64,000 nucleotides of DNA from Campylorhamphus procurvoides. Its lineage: Eukaryota > Chordata > Aves > Passeriformes > Dendrocolaptidae. Location of the stretch: positions 3,346,059-3,410,058 of the forward strand of contig WBMV01003161.1 in the NCBI GenBank assembly GCA_013396655.1, given 5' to 3'. Below, piece by piece: positions 10,753 to 21,958 of this stretch. Positions within the stretch are counted from its first letter, which is position 1. Each line of letters opens with the position of its first letter. The position numbers and the translations under genes are program-made. A model generated the notes under the pieces. It ran no database searches. It was not told the origin of the DNA and saw only the letters and a list, made by a program, of their open reading frames with translations.

Positions 10753-12580
10753 CACCATAAAAAATGGCACAGGAGGGGAAAGCCAGCCCCCAGCTTGCAC
10801 CTCCTTAGCCCTCTGCCTTCTGCCGCTCTTTGGGGGTAAGCCATAGGACTCCTTTCCTTCTGAAAGTTTTTTGAGTTCTTGTTAAGTACTCCTTTGAAAA
10901 AGACCCAATTATAGCTCTTAGCATCATTTCCTTTCTCAGGCGTGACCCAGAAGTTGTAAGTACTTGCATTTGCTATCTGTACTTCATTTCAACTTCAATA
11001 ATAATTCCTGCTTTAAATTTGATGCTGATTGATCGTGAAACTGCGTGTAAGCCACATGGCACCATGTGTATGGTTTTACACCATTCCCATTTTCCAGCAG
11101 TCATGTCGAATGATTTATGTAGCTCCAGACATGCTTAAGGGACAAAGAGTGGCATTTGTTTTGATTATCTTATTAGTGCTTTATTCAATCAAGAGAAATC
11201 CCAGCGAATGCGTAGCAGACCCAATGTGTACAAACACGACTGCCCAAACTCACATGAGGGCCACAGGCAGGCTGGGAGGAGGGGCACTTGCTGGGGCTTT
11301 ACACATCTACTTTCCAAAAAAATAAATGTTATCTTTGTCAACAAGGCCTGAGAAACTCTTACTGAAGGCAAAAGACAGTTTGCTTTGGCTTGGCCTCTCC
11401 TGGGTTATTCTGAAAGCCGTGGGAGCAGCTGGTGAGGGTGACAGGTTGTGCAGGTTGGTGTTCTTCAGGATGGGATCCACCCTGGGGGCACGAGAAGAGC
11501 ATGGGGATGGTGTAGGTGAGGAGAAGTCCCCAATTCCTGCCTCCCCACCTTTCGGTCAGCAGTAACTCAGAGCCTCCCTGACCCAGAGGCCGTGGCTTTG
11601 TGTCAGACAGAGGTGCCAGGGATGTGCAGGGATGTCTGTAACATCCCCCAAGTGCAGGTGACCCTGGGAGCTGCCATTCCTGCCTGGAGCAGAGCGGTGC
11701 TGCCAGCTCCCATCACCTCAGCTCGAGTCACAGGGCCTGGCTTTGCAGGGCTTTATCCAAACCAGGCTGGGATCACCAGCCAGGCAGGATGTGTTTTGGC
11801 CAGCTGCGCTCCAAATCAGGAATTCAAGTTTCCTCAAAATCTGACAAAGGAGAGAGTCATCTCCTGCCGAACAGATGGAAATGACTATTCCCATAACTAT
11901 GGGCTGGGTGTGCAACCTGGCACCTCCGAAACAAGGCTTGTCCTTTTCCCTCTCTGTGTGCCTGTGAATGCAGAAGCCACAAGTGTTTAAAGTGCATGGC
12001 CCAGATTATTCCTGTTCAAAACCTAAAATAAAATGGCAAAGAGGCAGCAAATCATGACAAATACCAATATTTATTGTAATCTCATTCCTGGCAGTGTCTG
12101 TAGCCTTTTATCATAGCCAGGCATCTCAGAAAAGCAATTCATATTTAACAGATGAATTTTTTGAAGGTAAAATGCACATTCAAAATGAAAATCAGGATAA
12201 GCAGAGAAATCTGGGCTGGATGCCTCACTCGGGCTGGGGTCAAGGCATGTGAATATGGTTTCAGTCTGAGGTTTGCAAAGATATTTTAGGGATATAGTGC
12301 TCAGTTCCTGTTTATTTCAAAAGCTGTGGATCACTCACATCCCACATGTGGCATTTTCCTTTTTTAAGAAATGCTGCTTGATTTAGCTAATTAAACAAAG
12401 ATAATTTTCTTTCAGAAAAAGCTCCAGGTGGGTGAAAAGGAGAATATATTTCACTCTAATAAATGGATCACGAGTTGTTTACTTCACTGAATATTCTGTT
12501 TAAAATCTACTGAACTTTGAAGGACTCCCCCATCAGTTTAATACTTTTCCCAGTAAAACCCCATAACTCCCTGCCAAGGG

Positions 12581-12660
12581 TAATGATTAATTCAATAATG
12601 AATTGTTGCTTGCTGGCATAAAGTAGGAGCAAACAATTATGTGAGACTGTCACTAGTAAA
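12581..12660. promoter_or_regulatory. Candidate homeodomain-motif element with inverted repeat
   Basis: TAATGATTAATTCAATAATG contains overlapping TAAT/ATTA cores. AATTCA (12589-12594) and TGAATT (12599-12604) form a perfect inverted repeat around ATAA. Complex unique AT-rich sequence follows to about 12660. The look is that of a conserved non-coding element, but conservation cannot be tested here. Confidence 0.25.
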
Positions 12661-13513
12661 AGGGCTTCAATCTGCCACTAATATTAGAAGTATCTCCTGT
12701 CACACTAGGAAATTGATAATTAATGACTGTTTTGCCCTGAGGAATGACTTTCTTGATGACACTGAATTTCTACCCAGTAGCAAAGATGAAATGGCATATG
12801 TATAAATTAAATATTTCACATTATTGCGTGCCCTGTTTCCTTCTAAAGCCTCAGAGTTAAAAGACAGAAAGTGAAAACAAAACCTCAGCTTTTCCAGAAA
12901 AGCCTTTGCAGTTGCCCTTTGCCCAGGGCAACTTCCAGCTGTGCAGCACTGGGAAAGATTTGACCTGCAGGAGCAATCAGTTCTAACCTTTCTAAGAGGC
13001 ATTTCAAATGAGGAAAACTCCAGAAATAGTAAAGCCTTCTGAGTGGAAGGAGCAAGATGCCCAGCCAGGGCGATGACACCTGCGAGCACGGAATCGAGCG
13101 TAGGGATGTCAACTAAGGAGGCTTTATCTGCAACAAGCAACTGCACTTGTATTAAAGCACATGTTCGTGCTCCTGTCAGCAGCCTGTTCTCCCGCTCTGT
13201 CACCAGCTGCAGGATTTGCTGAAGGCAGCATTTCCCTGTCACTCTGTGCTTGGGGCACAGGTAATCATTAGCAACGCCAGGAGGAACTTCTCTCCCGCAC
13301 AGCAGCTTGGACAGGAGACTCTCCCTCCCTGCCCCCTGCTATTTTCCTTTAAGACAAAGCAAAAGCCCTAGCAGGGAATTCAGGGAATGTTTTTTCTTCC
13401 AACTAAGGAAATCTCAGGGGCTTCTTCTAAAACACTGGTGAGTGCCCTGGGCCTGGCTGCAATGTGCAGCATTTCACATTGGGAACTGTGCCCCAACCTC
13501 TTGGGCAGCAGCT

Positions 13514-13538
13514 GGGGAGCAGCTGGGGCTGGGCTGGG
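13514..13538 (+). other. G-quadruplex-forming motif
   Basis: GGGG-AGCAGCT-GGGG-CT-GGG-CT-GGG gives four G-runs with loops of 7, 2 and 2 bases, within the usual quadruplex rule. Confidence 0.6.
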
Positions 13539-16500
13539 CCAGCACTGGTTCCCCCTCCATGCTGGGGTGAGACTCAGAGCCAGAGCAAAAACAGAAAGAG
13601 GGGATTTATAGAGGTTTTTTTGGTTTTGTTTTTTTTTCTGGGGTGGGAGGGTGTTTGATGCATATAGATGGTAAATTTTCTGCTCGTGTGTCCCCTTTCC
13701 TGCAAGGATGCTCACAGCCAGGGTTGTTGCTCCTAAGCCTTGTATCCCTGAAGAAAAAGACTTTGGGCAGAAATGTGGCCACACAGCTGGTGTTGCAATG
13801 AGACAAGGCATCACTCTGCCAGGTGTGATGGCTTGGCATGTGGTGGAGGAAGGTCTGGGCTGCTGGGCTGATGCTCTGCCCCATCCCGTGGTCACTGGAG
13901 ACAAGCCCGGTATGTTTTACCTGCCTTTTCCACTGCTCCGAGCTGGGTGTTAGCTCTGTTTCCACGGACAGTGCTCAGGACTGGGGGGGTGTGCTGTGTC
14001 CTGACTGTCACCACATCTCTGCCTTCCTCCCTGGGTGGCCCCGACGCTCCTGCTGCACTCCATTCCTGGAGCCACCCTGGAGACACACAGACAGCACCAG
14101 CCAAAACGGGCCAGGGCTGGTTCAGAACCTCTGACCTGGCTGAATTATTTCTGGAAAAACAAATTCATCCTCTTTCTGCAAGAAAATCCAGTCTTTCTCC
14201 ATGAAATGTGGATGGATTTTATGAGTACCAAAGCTGAAATCCCCTAACATAAAGACAGTGACTTCTTAGTGTAAACCTGCAGCAATTTATTTGACTTAAG
14301 CCACAGGAAAACCAGCAGAATTTAGCTTCTATATGGATTTTTATTTCCATATTAGAGAAGCACAGAAATAGATTTTAATTATTTTTAAAAGAGAAATGGT
14401 TTAAATCAGAATTGATTGAAGTATTTGCTTACTGGTAGGAGCAAGGAGTCTTTTGAGGTCTCTTAGGCAAGCTTCAAAAACACCTAAAAGTTGCATGATC
14501 GAAGCTTTGTTTTCAATTATTCATTTGTTTTCAATATCTGAAGGTCACACAACAGGCTGGGATGGGGAATGCAGCTGTCATTAAAAATTTACTTACTTTT
14601 TGTACTCCAATTAAACTTACAGATAATAGCAGATAAAAACAACCATGCTGTTGCTTTTCTGAGGGCACTGATTTATTGATACTGGACTTGGCTTCAGTGT
14701 ACTTACACCAGGGATGGGTTTGTCTGCAAAGGTTTGCTTCCATTTTAGGAAGAAAAAAATTGACAGCTGTGAAAACAGCAGGATGTGATACTGTCCTTGA
14801 TGAGGATTTTTCTTGGCAGCATGGCATACACATCTTGCAAGACCACGACATGCCCCATTCCTGCTCTGAAGACACAGTCAGCTTGTGCTGGTGTGTTAAA
14901 TTAGGATTTGAGTCCTCTCCACTCCCTCTGCAGACAAAGAAAAAGGAGGCAGAGCAGGGTCTCTGATGGGGATGGAGGAGCTGCCCTCAGAGTCCAAAGA
15001 CTGGACCTCTCCTGCCCTTCACAGGACCTGTGAATTTTCCCACATTAAAAGAAAATATTTCCCAAGAAATCAGCTGGGATTCAGTTTGCTAGACCTGGAG
15101 GTTGGTGTTTCAGCAGTTCATTGGGCTATCAGTGGGACAAAGTTATCGAAATGCTGCTTTTGGAAATCCAGCCATGTAACTTTGGCATTTGAACAATGCC
15201 TCCTTTTAGAGGAGGAAGAGGAGATGCTGCAGGGAATCGATAAATCCTGTGCACGTCTCTGGCACACTGATGGGCCAGGAGTACCTGGGACGACTGCAGA
15301 AGTAATTGGAGTCTGCAGCAATAATGCAACCTCTGATCTAAATAAGAAATAGGCCCCAGGATCATGCACTGGCTCCTCCTGCCTGAGCCAGGCCAAGATT
15401 TAAAGTGAATGTGTTCAGCTACAGCCACCTCGTATATTCTTCGACAGAAAATTGGGAAGCTGCACCAAAGCAAACTCTCTAGCAATGACTCCTCCCTAAG
15501 CACTGGTGATTAAACCTGAGTTATACTCAATATATTTGCAAAGGTCGGTGGACATGTTAAAACTGTTTCTAATGTGGACAAATAGAAAGAAACCCAAACA
15601 CAAAAAAAATCCCCTCTAAAGATTGCATTTGGAAGCTATTGTAAGAGAAGAAGAAATCATGGTTTATGAAAAAGGATCAAGAGGAGAGAGCTGTGTATAG
15701 GAATGAAATAAGGAATTCATTCTTACACTGATATCTCAGCAGTCAGGATTTCCCAGAAAAACCCAGCAATTTTACATGGAAATGGATCTGACCAAAGATA
15801 GCTGCCTAAGGCTCTTCTATGTGGTTCTCCATCTTCTCTTGTGGTATTATTTGTTTTCTCTCTCTCAAAATGATATCTAAGCTTATCAGTAATATTAGGG
15901 ACTGATCTTAAACACTGGATCAAAGGGATCCTTTTACTGTGAGATTTCTTGTGAGTGAGCTTAGACTCCTGCACAGCATTTACCCCCCACCTACAGCCTC
16001 TGCTCTGAGAGGGAATTCACCACCTGTGGAGGGTAAAATACTCAGAAACACTAGATAATTTGGGAAGTGTTCACTATAAAGTGGATGTCTATTTTGGTTA
16101 AGGGTGCAGGAACCGATTCAAAATCTTCTGAGGAATGGTCAGAGGCCAGGCAAATTACAGTAGGAACGATGAAGATAACAAGATCCCATGAATTCAGGGG
16201 GATCATTCTTACTGGACTAAACTTTCATCCCCTTTTTAAATGCTACTCCAATGGGCTCTTTAGAAGCTTTGACTCTAATGAGACATCAAAGAAATTATGG
16301 TCATGGTGCTTCCAGGAAAACTGATGGTACAGGCTTGCTGTCATCACACTGTCATCTTGTCCAAAGTGGCTGAATTGCAATAAATTAAAGCTCTGGTCTG
16401 ACCGAGGAAAGGCTTATTTGTGCACTTCTAAGGATGAACTCCTACTGTAATCCTGTAAAATGACTAAGATGGATGAGGAGGGCTTAGGTTTGAACTCATC

Positions 16501-16626
16501 TTTAGGTCCTCCTCATGCCTGTAAGTCTGACTGATATGACTACGTGCAATGAGTGAGAACATTGGGTCTAAATTATGAAAACAGCTGCAGCAGGAGGGGC
16601 TCTTAAATCTTCTCTGGATGTCTGCA

Positions 16627-16645
16627 TGTGTGTGTGTGTGTGTGT
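16627..16645. repeat. (TG)9 microsatellite
   Basis: Nine uninterrupted TG units plus one T. The flanks show no larger repeat. Confidence 0.9.
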
Positions 16646-18240
16646 AGCAGTCAGCTCCATCGTCCTGCTCAGCATCCAGAGGGTGTCCTTCTAGGAAAAG
16701 CTTAGGGAAGTATTTTCCTCAAATTTGAGTGGAATTTGGTGAGTAGTTTCAGACAAGGTCTGGTTTAAGGTAAATTTTATAAGGATTTAAAGTGTCTGCT
16801 AGTAAGTTTTTAATCAAGAAATGGTTTGTTCTCTGCTATTTTTCAGGAGTGAGTGAAACACTGAGTGGAGCAATAGGCCATTTTGACTTTTCCTTTGAAT
16901 ATATTTAATATATGGCAATGCCCAAGCTAAATATGCTCATCCTGAATTTTGGAATTTAAGGAATACCAGGGTGAGTGTTGTCATAGCCACGGTGAAAACC
17001 TTCAGCTGTCAGGAGTAAGAGTTTAAGAAACACAAGGGCTAAACAAAGAAGAGATCCAAACCACAGCTGAGGTGAAGTCTGGGAGGACTCCTGGGAAGGA
17101 GAGAAAGTGCTCAGCTCAGTTATTAATGCTGACATAAGCAAGAGAGGTTTAAGGATTCTCCCTGTGCAGTTAGAATTTTTCTATAGGTTTTCTGAAATTA
17201 AAATAACTTCTGGAATGTATTATTTATTTTCTTTCTGCTAATAAGAATTGTAATGCAGGGAATATTTTTTTATCCACAGAATATTTAATTTCCCATATAG
17301 ACAGGATGTTGAGAGCAGCATCTTTCCTTGGATATTCCCAGAAGCAGCCTGAGATCTAGATGCTTACTTGTTTAGCTGAAAAGAAGAGCAGTTTTGCTTT
17401 TCTTCCACTAAATTTTAGTGAGGTGAAAAGTTAAAATCTGCCTTCAAGGAAAGAGCAATTACAGAAGACGGCAGCCTAGAAGCATAAGTGCTAGAAGCTA
17501 ATTGAAAAGGCACAATTGCATTTTAAACCCCCTTTATCTCACTGCAATGTTAACATTAGTGTAATTTTTTCCCTTTCTGGGAAGCAATGTCACACTGAGC
17601 TGATATTAGTGTGATTAGATAAATGTTGCCCTTACATGTAGGCCGCCTCAGTGGCTTGTGTGTGGGTACATTTTTAATGAGTGAGTTCTCCTTCCTATTA
17701 GAAAATATCCTTTTACTCTTTAGCTAATGTGAAAGGACACAGCCAAAGTATCCCATGCTGGGAAATAAGGTTAAAAATATTCAGAAAGTTGGAATATATC
17801 ACAATGAGCAGATCTAAATGGACAGTGTGGCTGGTGCAAGGGAAAACCCTTTTCCATAATAAAATGAAAAAAGGTTCTGCTGGAAGAAAATGCAGACACG
17901 TATCTATCTGTAAATTCCCCAGAATTTCTGGGTGGTATCAGATTTCAGTTTTTTGGCTCAATATTTCAAGTATGTATGACTTTGCATGAAGAAGAAGCCT
18001 CCCTGAGTGCAGCAGCAGCAGATCTTCTGCAGAGGGGATCCTTTCCTGGGGCTCGAGCATGGGAGCAGTCTCCAAACCCAAAGGAATCAAACCCACTTGT
18101 ACACAGGTACAGGATGGCACTAGGAGGTGAACATTATTCCACCAAGCAGCAAAACTCTTCCCAGTCCTTCCCCACATATTCCCTGCCCGTGCATTCAAAA
18201 TAACTCTGTTCTCACGTGAAAGAGAACAGGAATCTGGGAA
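16646..18240. other. Non-coding sequence, AT-leaning
   Basis: No gene is recognised. The stretch contains a block with two duplicated motifs (17500-17660) and otherwise unique AT-leaning sequence. Open frames do not exceed about 106 codons. Confidence 0.5.
17500..17660. promoter_or_regulatory. Candidate regulatory block with paired motifs
   Basis: GCAATGT (17544-17550 and 17584-17590) and ATTAGTGT (17555-17562 and 17605-17612) each occur twice in alternating order, 40 and 50 bp apart. TTCTGGGAA at 17575-17583 fits the STAT-type TTCN3GAA spacing. GATTAGATAAA follows the second ATTAGTGT. Regulatory function is inferred only from motif density. Confidence 0.25.
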
Positions 18241-18660
18241 GCTGATACCGAGTTTCAAAGTGTTTTTTGCTGCTATTGTGGTTGTCTCGTTACTGTTTCA
18301 ACAGGAAGGTGTTTAATCAACGCGAGGCAAAAGGCACAGAAACGAGCTGGTGATTTCCAGCAGGAGAAAATGCCGGGCTGATTACAGCGTTTCTTTCTCA
18401 GGATGGAGTAGACAATACCAAGCGTGTGATAACACGCTCCAGATCCGCCTCAGCTCCCCAGCAGCAGCGCTGTGAATGAATGGCACATTTCCTATCGCAG
18501 CCCTCGCAGGCCCGGCCTGATAACAAATGTCTAGTGCAGCAGAGCGTGTTGGTGCGAGATCCTTGAATACACCTTTGGAAAACCTCAGTCTTCTCGCAGG
18601 CAACGAAAACAGGAGAAGTACGCAGAGAGGGAGAAATTCCCTCTGGATTTTTAGCTTGTA
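18241..18660. promoter_or_regulatory. CpG-retaining candidate enhancer block
   Basis: I count 19 CpGs in these 420 bases, far more than in the flanks at similar GC, which suggests reduced methylation or constraint. It contains AGCGTGT-GATA-ACACGCT (18421-18438), a perfect 7-bp inverted repeat around GATA, and a second GATAACA near 18519. It also contains CTGATTAC and TTTAATCAACG. No TATA box or coding frame of note accompanies it. It could be an enhancer, an unannotated transcript start, or a CpG-rich relic. Confidence 0.4.
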
Positions 18661-19521
18661 AACTCGCTGGTCTACTTAGTTTTATTTTTAATATTAGATA
18701 ATTGTATTCTCCAGCTCACATGATGGCAGGAGGACAGGAAGAAAGAGGATATTTCCCTTAAGTTTTGACCCAGGCAAGTGAAGTGTTTGGTCTCCAAGTG
18801 GGTACAATGTCTTTTTTGTGCTTTAAAATTTGATTGACACTGGCAAAAGGGACATATTATGCATATAGCACATGTAGCACTTCATATCCTGCTCAATGTG
18901 TGAGCTGAAGTCGTTAATCTCACGCATTTCCTGTTCTCAGCTCCGTGTGCCAAGATGTTCAGAAATAGCCAGGGATTTGGGATGCCTTAGCTATTGAGTG
19001 TCCAGCTAATGAAACTTCTAAAGGTCTTGGTTTTCTGAAAACCTTTGAATATCTGTCCTCTGAAATTGGGCTTGTAAAATGTCTGTTGACAAGCGACTGG
19101 ACTTGGTCCTTGGAGGTCTTTGTGGAGCAGACATTTTCACAGGTGCAGGTTGGGTCTGGTGGAGCATCACTGGTGTCCTAAGATGCTCTTCCAAAGTCAT
19201 GCTCCATGAAGGCAGAGGGGATGGCCTCCAAATGTTAGTTTTCCTTGGACTTGGTTGGTATGAGAAAAGGGCAGAATTTCCCTGTGGGATAGTATTTGTC
19301 ATTGTTAAATATAAAACAAGGGGGTGAAGTACCTTCCTGAGGTATCCCAGCTTTATCTTCAGTGAATTGGCAACAGGTATGCCAAAGCTGCGACTGATCT
19401 TCATGCTATGAGGTTTAGAGACAGAGGAGTGATGCCTCTGCTGTGTATAATATTTGCAAACATCAAGCTTATTAGAAATATCAAATTCATCTTGGTCTAA
19501 TTGGTGTCCTCCAACACCAGC

Positions 19522-19591
19522 TCCTATCCTATCCTATCCTATCCTATCCTATCCTATCCTATCCTATCCTATCCTATCCTATCCTATCCTA
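19522..19591. repeat. (TCCTA)14 pentanucleotide microsatellite
   Basis: Fourteen perfect TCCTA units (TAGGA on the other strand) fill exactly 70 bases, followed by one imperfect unit. The lack of interruptions suggests the array is young and length-variable. The open frames crossing it (SYPIL-type repeats) are products of the repeat and not genes. Confidence 0.97.
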
Positions 19592-20774
19592 ATCCTATTG
19601 CTGCCCTCATCTCCACAGCCTCAGAGCAGCTTCTAGAAGTGTTGGTTGGACACATTTCACAGGTCAAAACACCAGAGAATAAACAATAGGTGGCCCAGAA
19701 CTGGCGTGAACCAGCTTGTCTTAGTGGTAGAAAGCTGAGTAATAAGCTGAATAATACCTAAACACAGCAAAAGTGGCTATTGACAAAGCAGCCCCTCAGG
19801 AACTCAGTGACCACTGAAATGTTGGGCCCTGCCAAAGTCCAGCAATGGCAAAGAATAGGATGAACCACATGTGTTTGAGTGGAGACGTGGGGAGAGATAT
19901 AAAATACATCCTGAGTGTTGCAATGTCCTATAGCCAACACCTCTGTTATCTGCAGGGTTGTGTATATAGCATAAAGTTACATACCCTTAATCTGGGAAAT
20001 AAATATGTCAAGGGAGAGCCAATTTTCATCTTTCTACTTCTAATGCTTCTTTCATTCTTTTAAAAATAGAATAACACAAAATAATAACAATAAAATCTGC
20101 TCTTCAGGGTGTTTGCAGCCAGTCTGGCAGGTTCAAAAGATAATCCTTAACACTTTTTGGCTTTAAATAAATCACTTTTTGTGTAGAGAAAAAAGGCAGC
20201 ATTGAGCCTCTCTCTTTTTCGAGGAACCAACCCTCTGCAATAGCTCCCAGCTACGTAAATGCCGTGGCCATTGTGCAAACACATTTCTCAGCTGAACAGG
20301 TGGCTAACATGTTTTCTTCTGTCTCAGGGACTGCAGGAACAGGGTTTGTTCATTCTGCACGATTTCAAGTAGCCAAAGTATTCATCCTTTGCACACTCTC
20401 AGTGGAGGCAGAGCCAGGATGCTTGTTCATGCAAACAAGCCCTGTTGGGTTTGCTTACAGAGCTTTGCAGCTCCCCCTCATGAGCTCATGTAACACGGAG
20501 GCCTTGCATTTTTCCTTTCCATATTCAGTTTCCAGACTTTCCACTGTCCTCCTCCCCCTGCAAGCTGCCTCTCAGGTAGGGTTACTCCTGAAGGTGAGTG
20601 GTGCTCATTACCTCCTGTCCTCGCAGGGCTCACGGGCAGGTGACACTTCGTTGGCAGCAATTGCTGCTGTGAATATTGAATGTGCAACATGAGCCGGGGC
20701 CTGAACCCTGCTGGAGAGCCCGGAGTCCTCTCCTCCTGACACCAATAGATGGGGGAACAATCTGACATGCTAGA
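19592..20774. other. Unique non-coding sequence
   Basis: No exon, RNA gene or transposon is recognised. A 142-codon plus-strand frame at 20264-20692 has no recognisable domain. Confidence 0.5.
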
Positions 20775-20887
20775 AGTCCCTGGAGGTATTTAAAAGACGT
20801 GTAGATATAGTGCTTAGGGACACAGTCTAATGGTGGGCTTAGCAGTGATTTTAAGGGTCTTTTCCAGCCTTACTGATGATGATAGTG
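20775..20887 (+). mobile_element. CR1 LINE 3'-end fragment
   Basis: GTCCCTGGAGGTATTTAAAA, GACGTGTAGATATAGTGCTT and AGGGACACAGTCTAATGGTG are followed by TTAAGGGTCTTTTCCAGCC. This is the sense-strand order of the avian CR1 3' untranslated end. Part of the 'ttggactcgatgatc' segment is missing, so the copy carries an internal deletion. The 3' GATGAT repeats are the degraded terminal 8-mers. Confidence 0.85.
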
Positions 20888-20938
20888 AAAGATGAAGAGG
20901 AATTACATGGGTGTCTTAGGGAATAATACCAGTTGGGC

Positions 20939-20957
20939 TTGTTTGTTTGTTTGTTTT
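20939..20957. repeat. (TTTG)n short microsatellite
   Basis: About four and a half TTTG units. Confidence 0.8.
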
Positions 20958-21659
20958 AATCTCTATCCCTGTCTTCCATGGCATAAAGCAAGAGGCTTCT
21001 GTACTCAGAACAGCAAATTTTTGGTCCTGGGAAGATGAGTGGCGTGATGATGACAGTAGTGGTTCTGAATGAGGTTCTTGGTAGGAAGAAATAGGGAAAT
21101 GGGATAAGGCTCTGTCTTGGTCCAGCTGGGATTTCTGAAAGATGATTTTATGACATCCCCTGTGTCAAGATCAGCCAAAAGAATAAGTCATGTTTATGTT
21201 TTATGCAGATCATATGCCATGGAATTTTTTTCTCTGAAACAGCCCAAATCCCTCACTGATTAGATGGAAGTGTGTGGCTAATGCATTTTACCAAAACCAA
21301 TACTTCATGTCTAGAGCAAAGCACAAATACCTTTGAAAGCAACTCCTTTAAAGATATACTATAACTTGCTCTTACTCCCTGCTTGATTTTTGGCTCAGGC
21401 TTGCACTGAATAGGAATCGATTCTGCTTTTAAACACAGTATCAGATATTTAAAAAGAAACAACCTTAGTCCGCCAAAACGAAAAAATATCTTCTCCTTAA
21501 AACCCAAGATCTTTATTCTCCTGCTCTTGTGTGAATACACATCTGCTTCATTCCAAGTCCTCACTTCTGGCCAGCTGCAGTTCACTTTCTCTGCTGAGAT
21601 GGGGTGGAAGAGAAGCTCTTCAGTGAGATATTTTTAAACAGTTGTTTGCAAGCCCACTG

Positions 21660-21860
21660 CTAAAAGCTTTTCTTCCTCCCGCTGCTGAGCGTGTCCCGTG
21701 GAGCTCTGTGTCCTCTTTCACGGCTCGGCAGTGGCTCTGTGGCTGCTAATCTCATCTTCTCGCTCGCCTGGGGGGTAAACCATTTGACCTGTGACCTTCA
21801 GCTGATCCGAAACCTCCATCAATCCTTCTGCAAAGTTTGACTGGAATCAGGGCTTCCAAA
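21660..21860. promoter_or_regulatory. Candidate enhancer with a nuclear-receptor DR1 site
   Basis: TGACCT (21785-21790), one G, then TGACCT (21792-21797) form a perfect direct repeat with 1-bp spacing. On the minus strand this reads AAGGTCACAGGTCAAA, the form bound by RXR heterodimers, HNF4 and COUP-TF. The surrounding 200 bases keep about eight CpGs. Function is inferred. Confidence 0.4.
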
Positions 21861-21913
21861 TGACCCTTTGCATAGTTCCTAAAAGGAAAAGAAAAAGACC
21901 CAACGACCCACTC

Positions 21914-21958
21914 AGAAAAAAAAAAAAAAGAAAAGAAAAAAACACACCAAAAAAATCA
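21914..21958. repeat. A-rich low-complexity tract
   Basis: Thirteen or more A residues, then AAAAG and CA interruptions. No retroposon body or flanking target duplication is visible. Confidence 0.8.

Larger units (their letters stand above)
10753..16626. other. Non-coding sequence, partly AT-rich
   Basis: No exon is recognised. A 180-codon minus-strand frame at 12700-13242 has no recognisable domain and no promoter or polyadenylation context. AT-rich homeodomain-type sequence lies at 12580-12850, and a small CpG cluster (five CpGs in about 45 bases) lies near 13068-13110. A G-quadruplex motif sits at 13514. Sequence from about 14.3 to 14.7 kb and 15.5 to 16.4 kb is AT-rich with nothing identifiable. 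Confidence 0.5.

Noticed and set aside
12700..13242. 180-codon open frame, minus strand
   Set aside because: No recognisable domain or splice/promoter support. A length near this is expected by chance in six frames of 64 kb. Kept only as part of a candidate non-coding block.
13380..13904. 174-codon open frame, minus strand
   Set aside because: GC-rich stop-poor sequence with long frames on both strands. The amino-acid sequence is low-complexity and unfamiliar.
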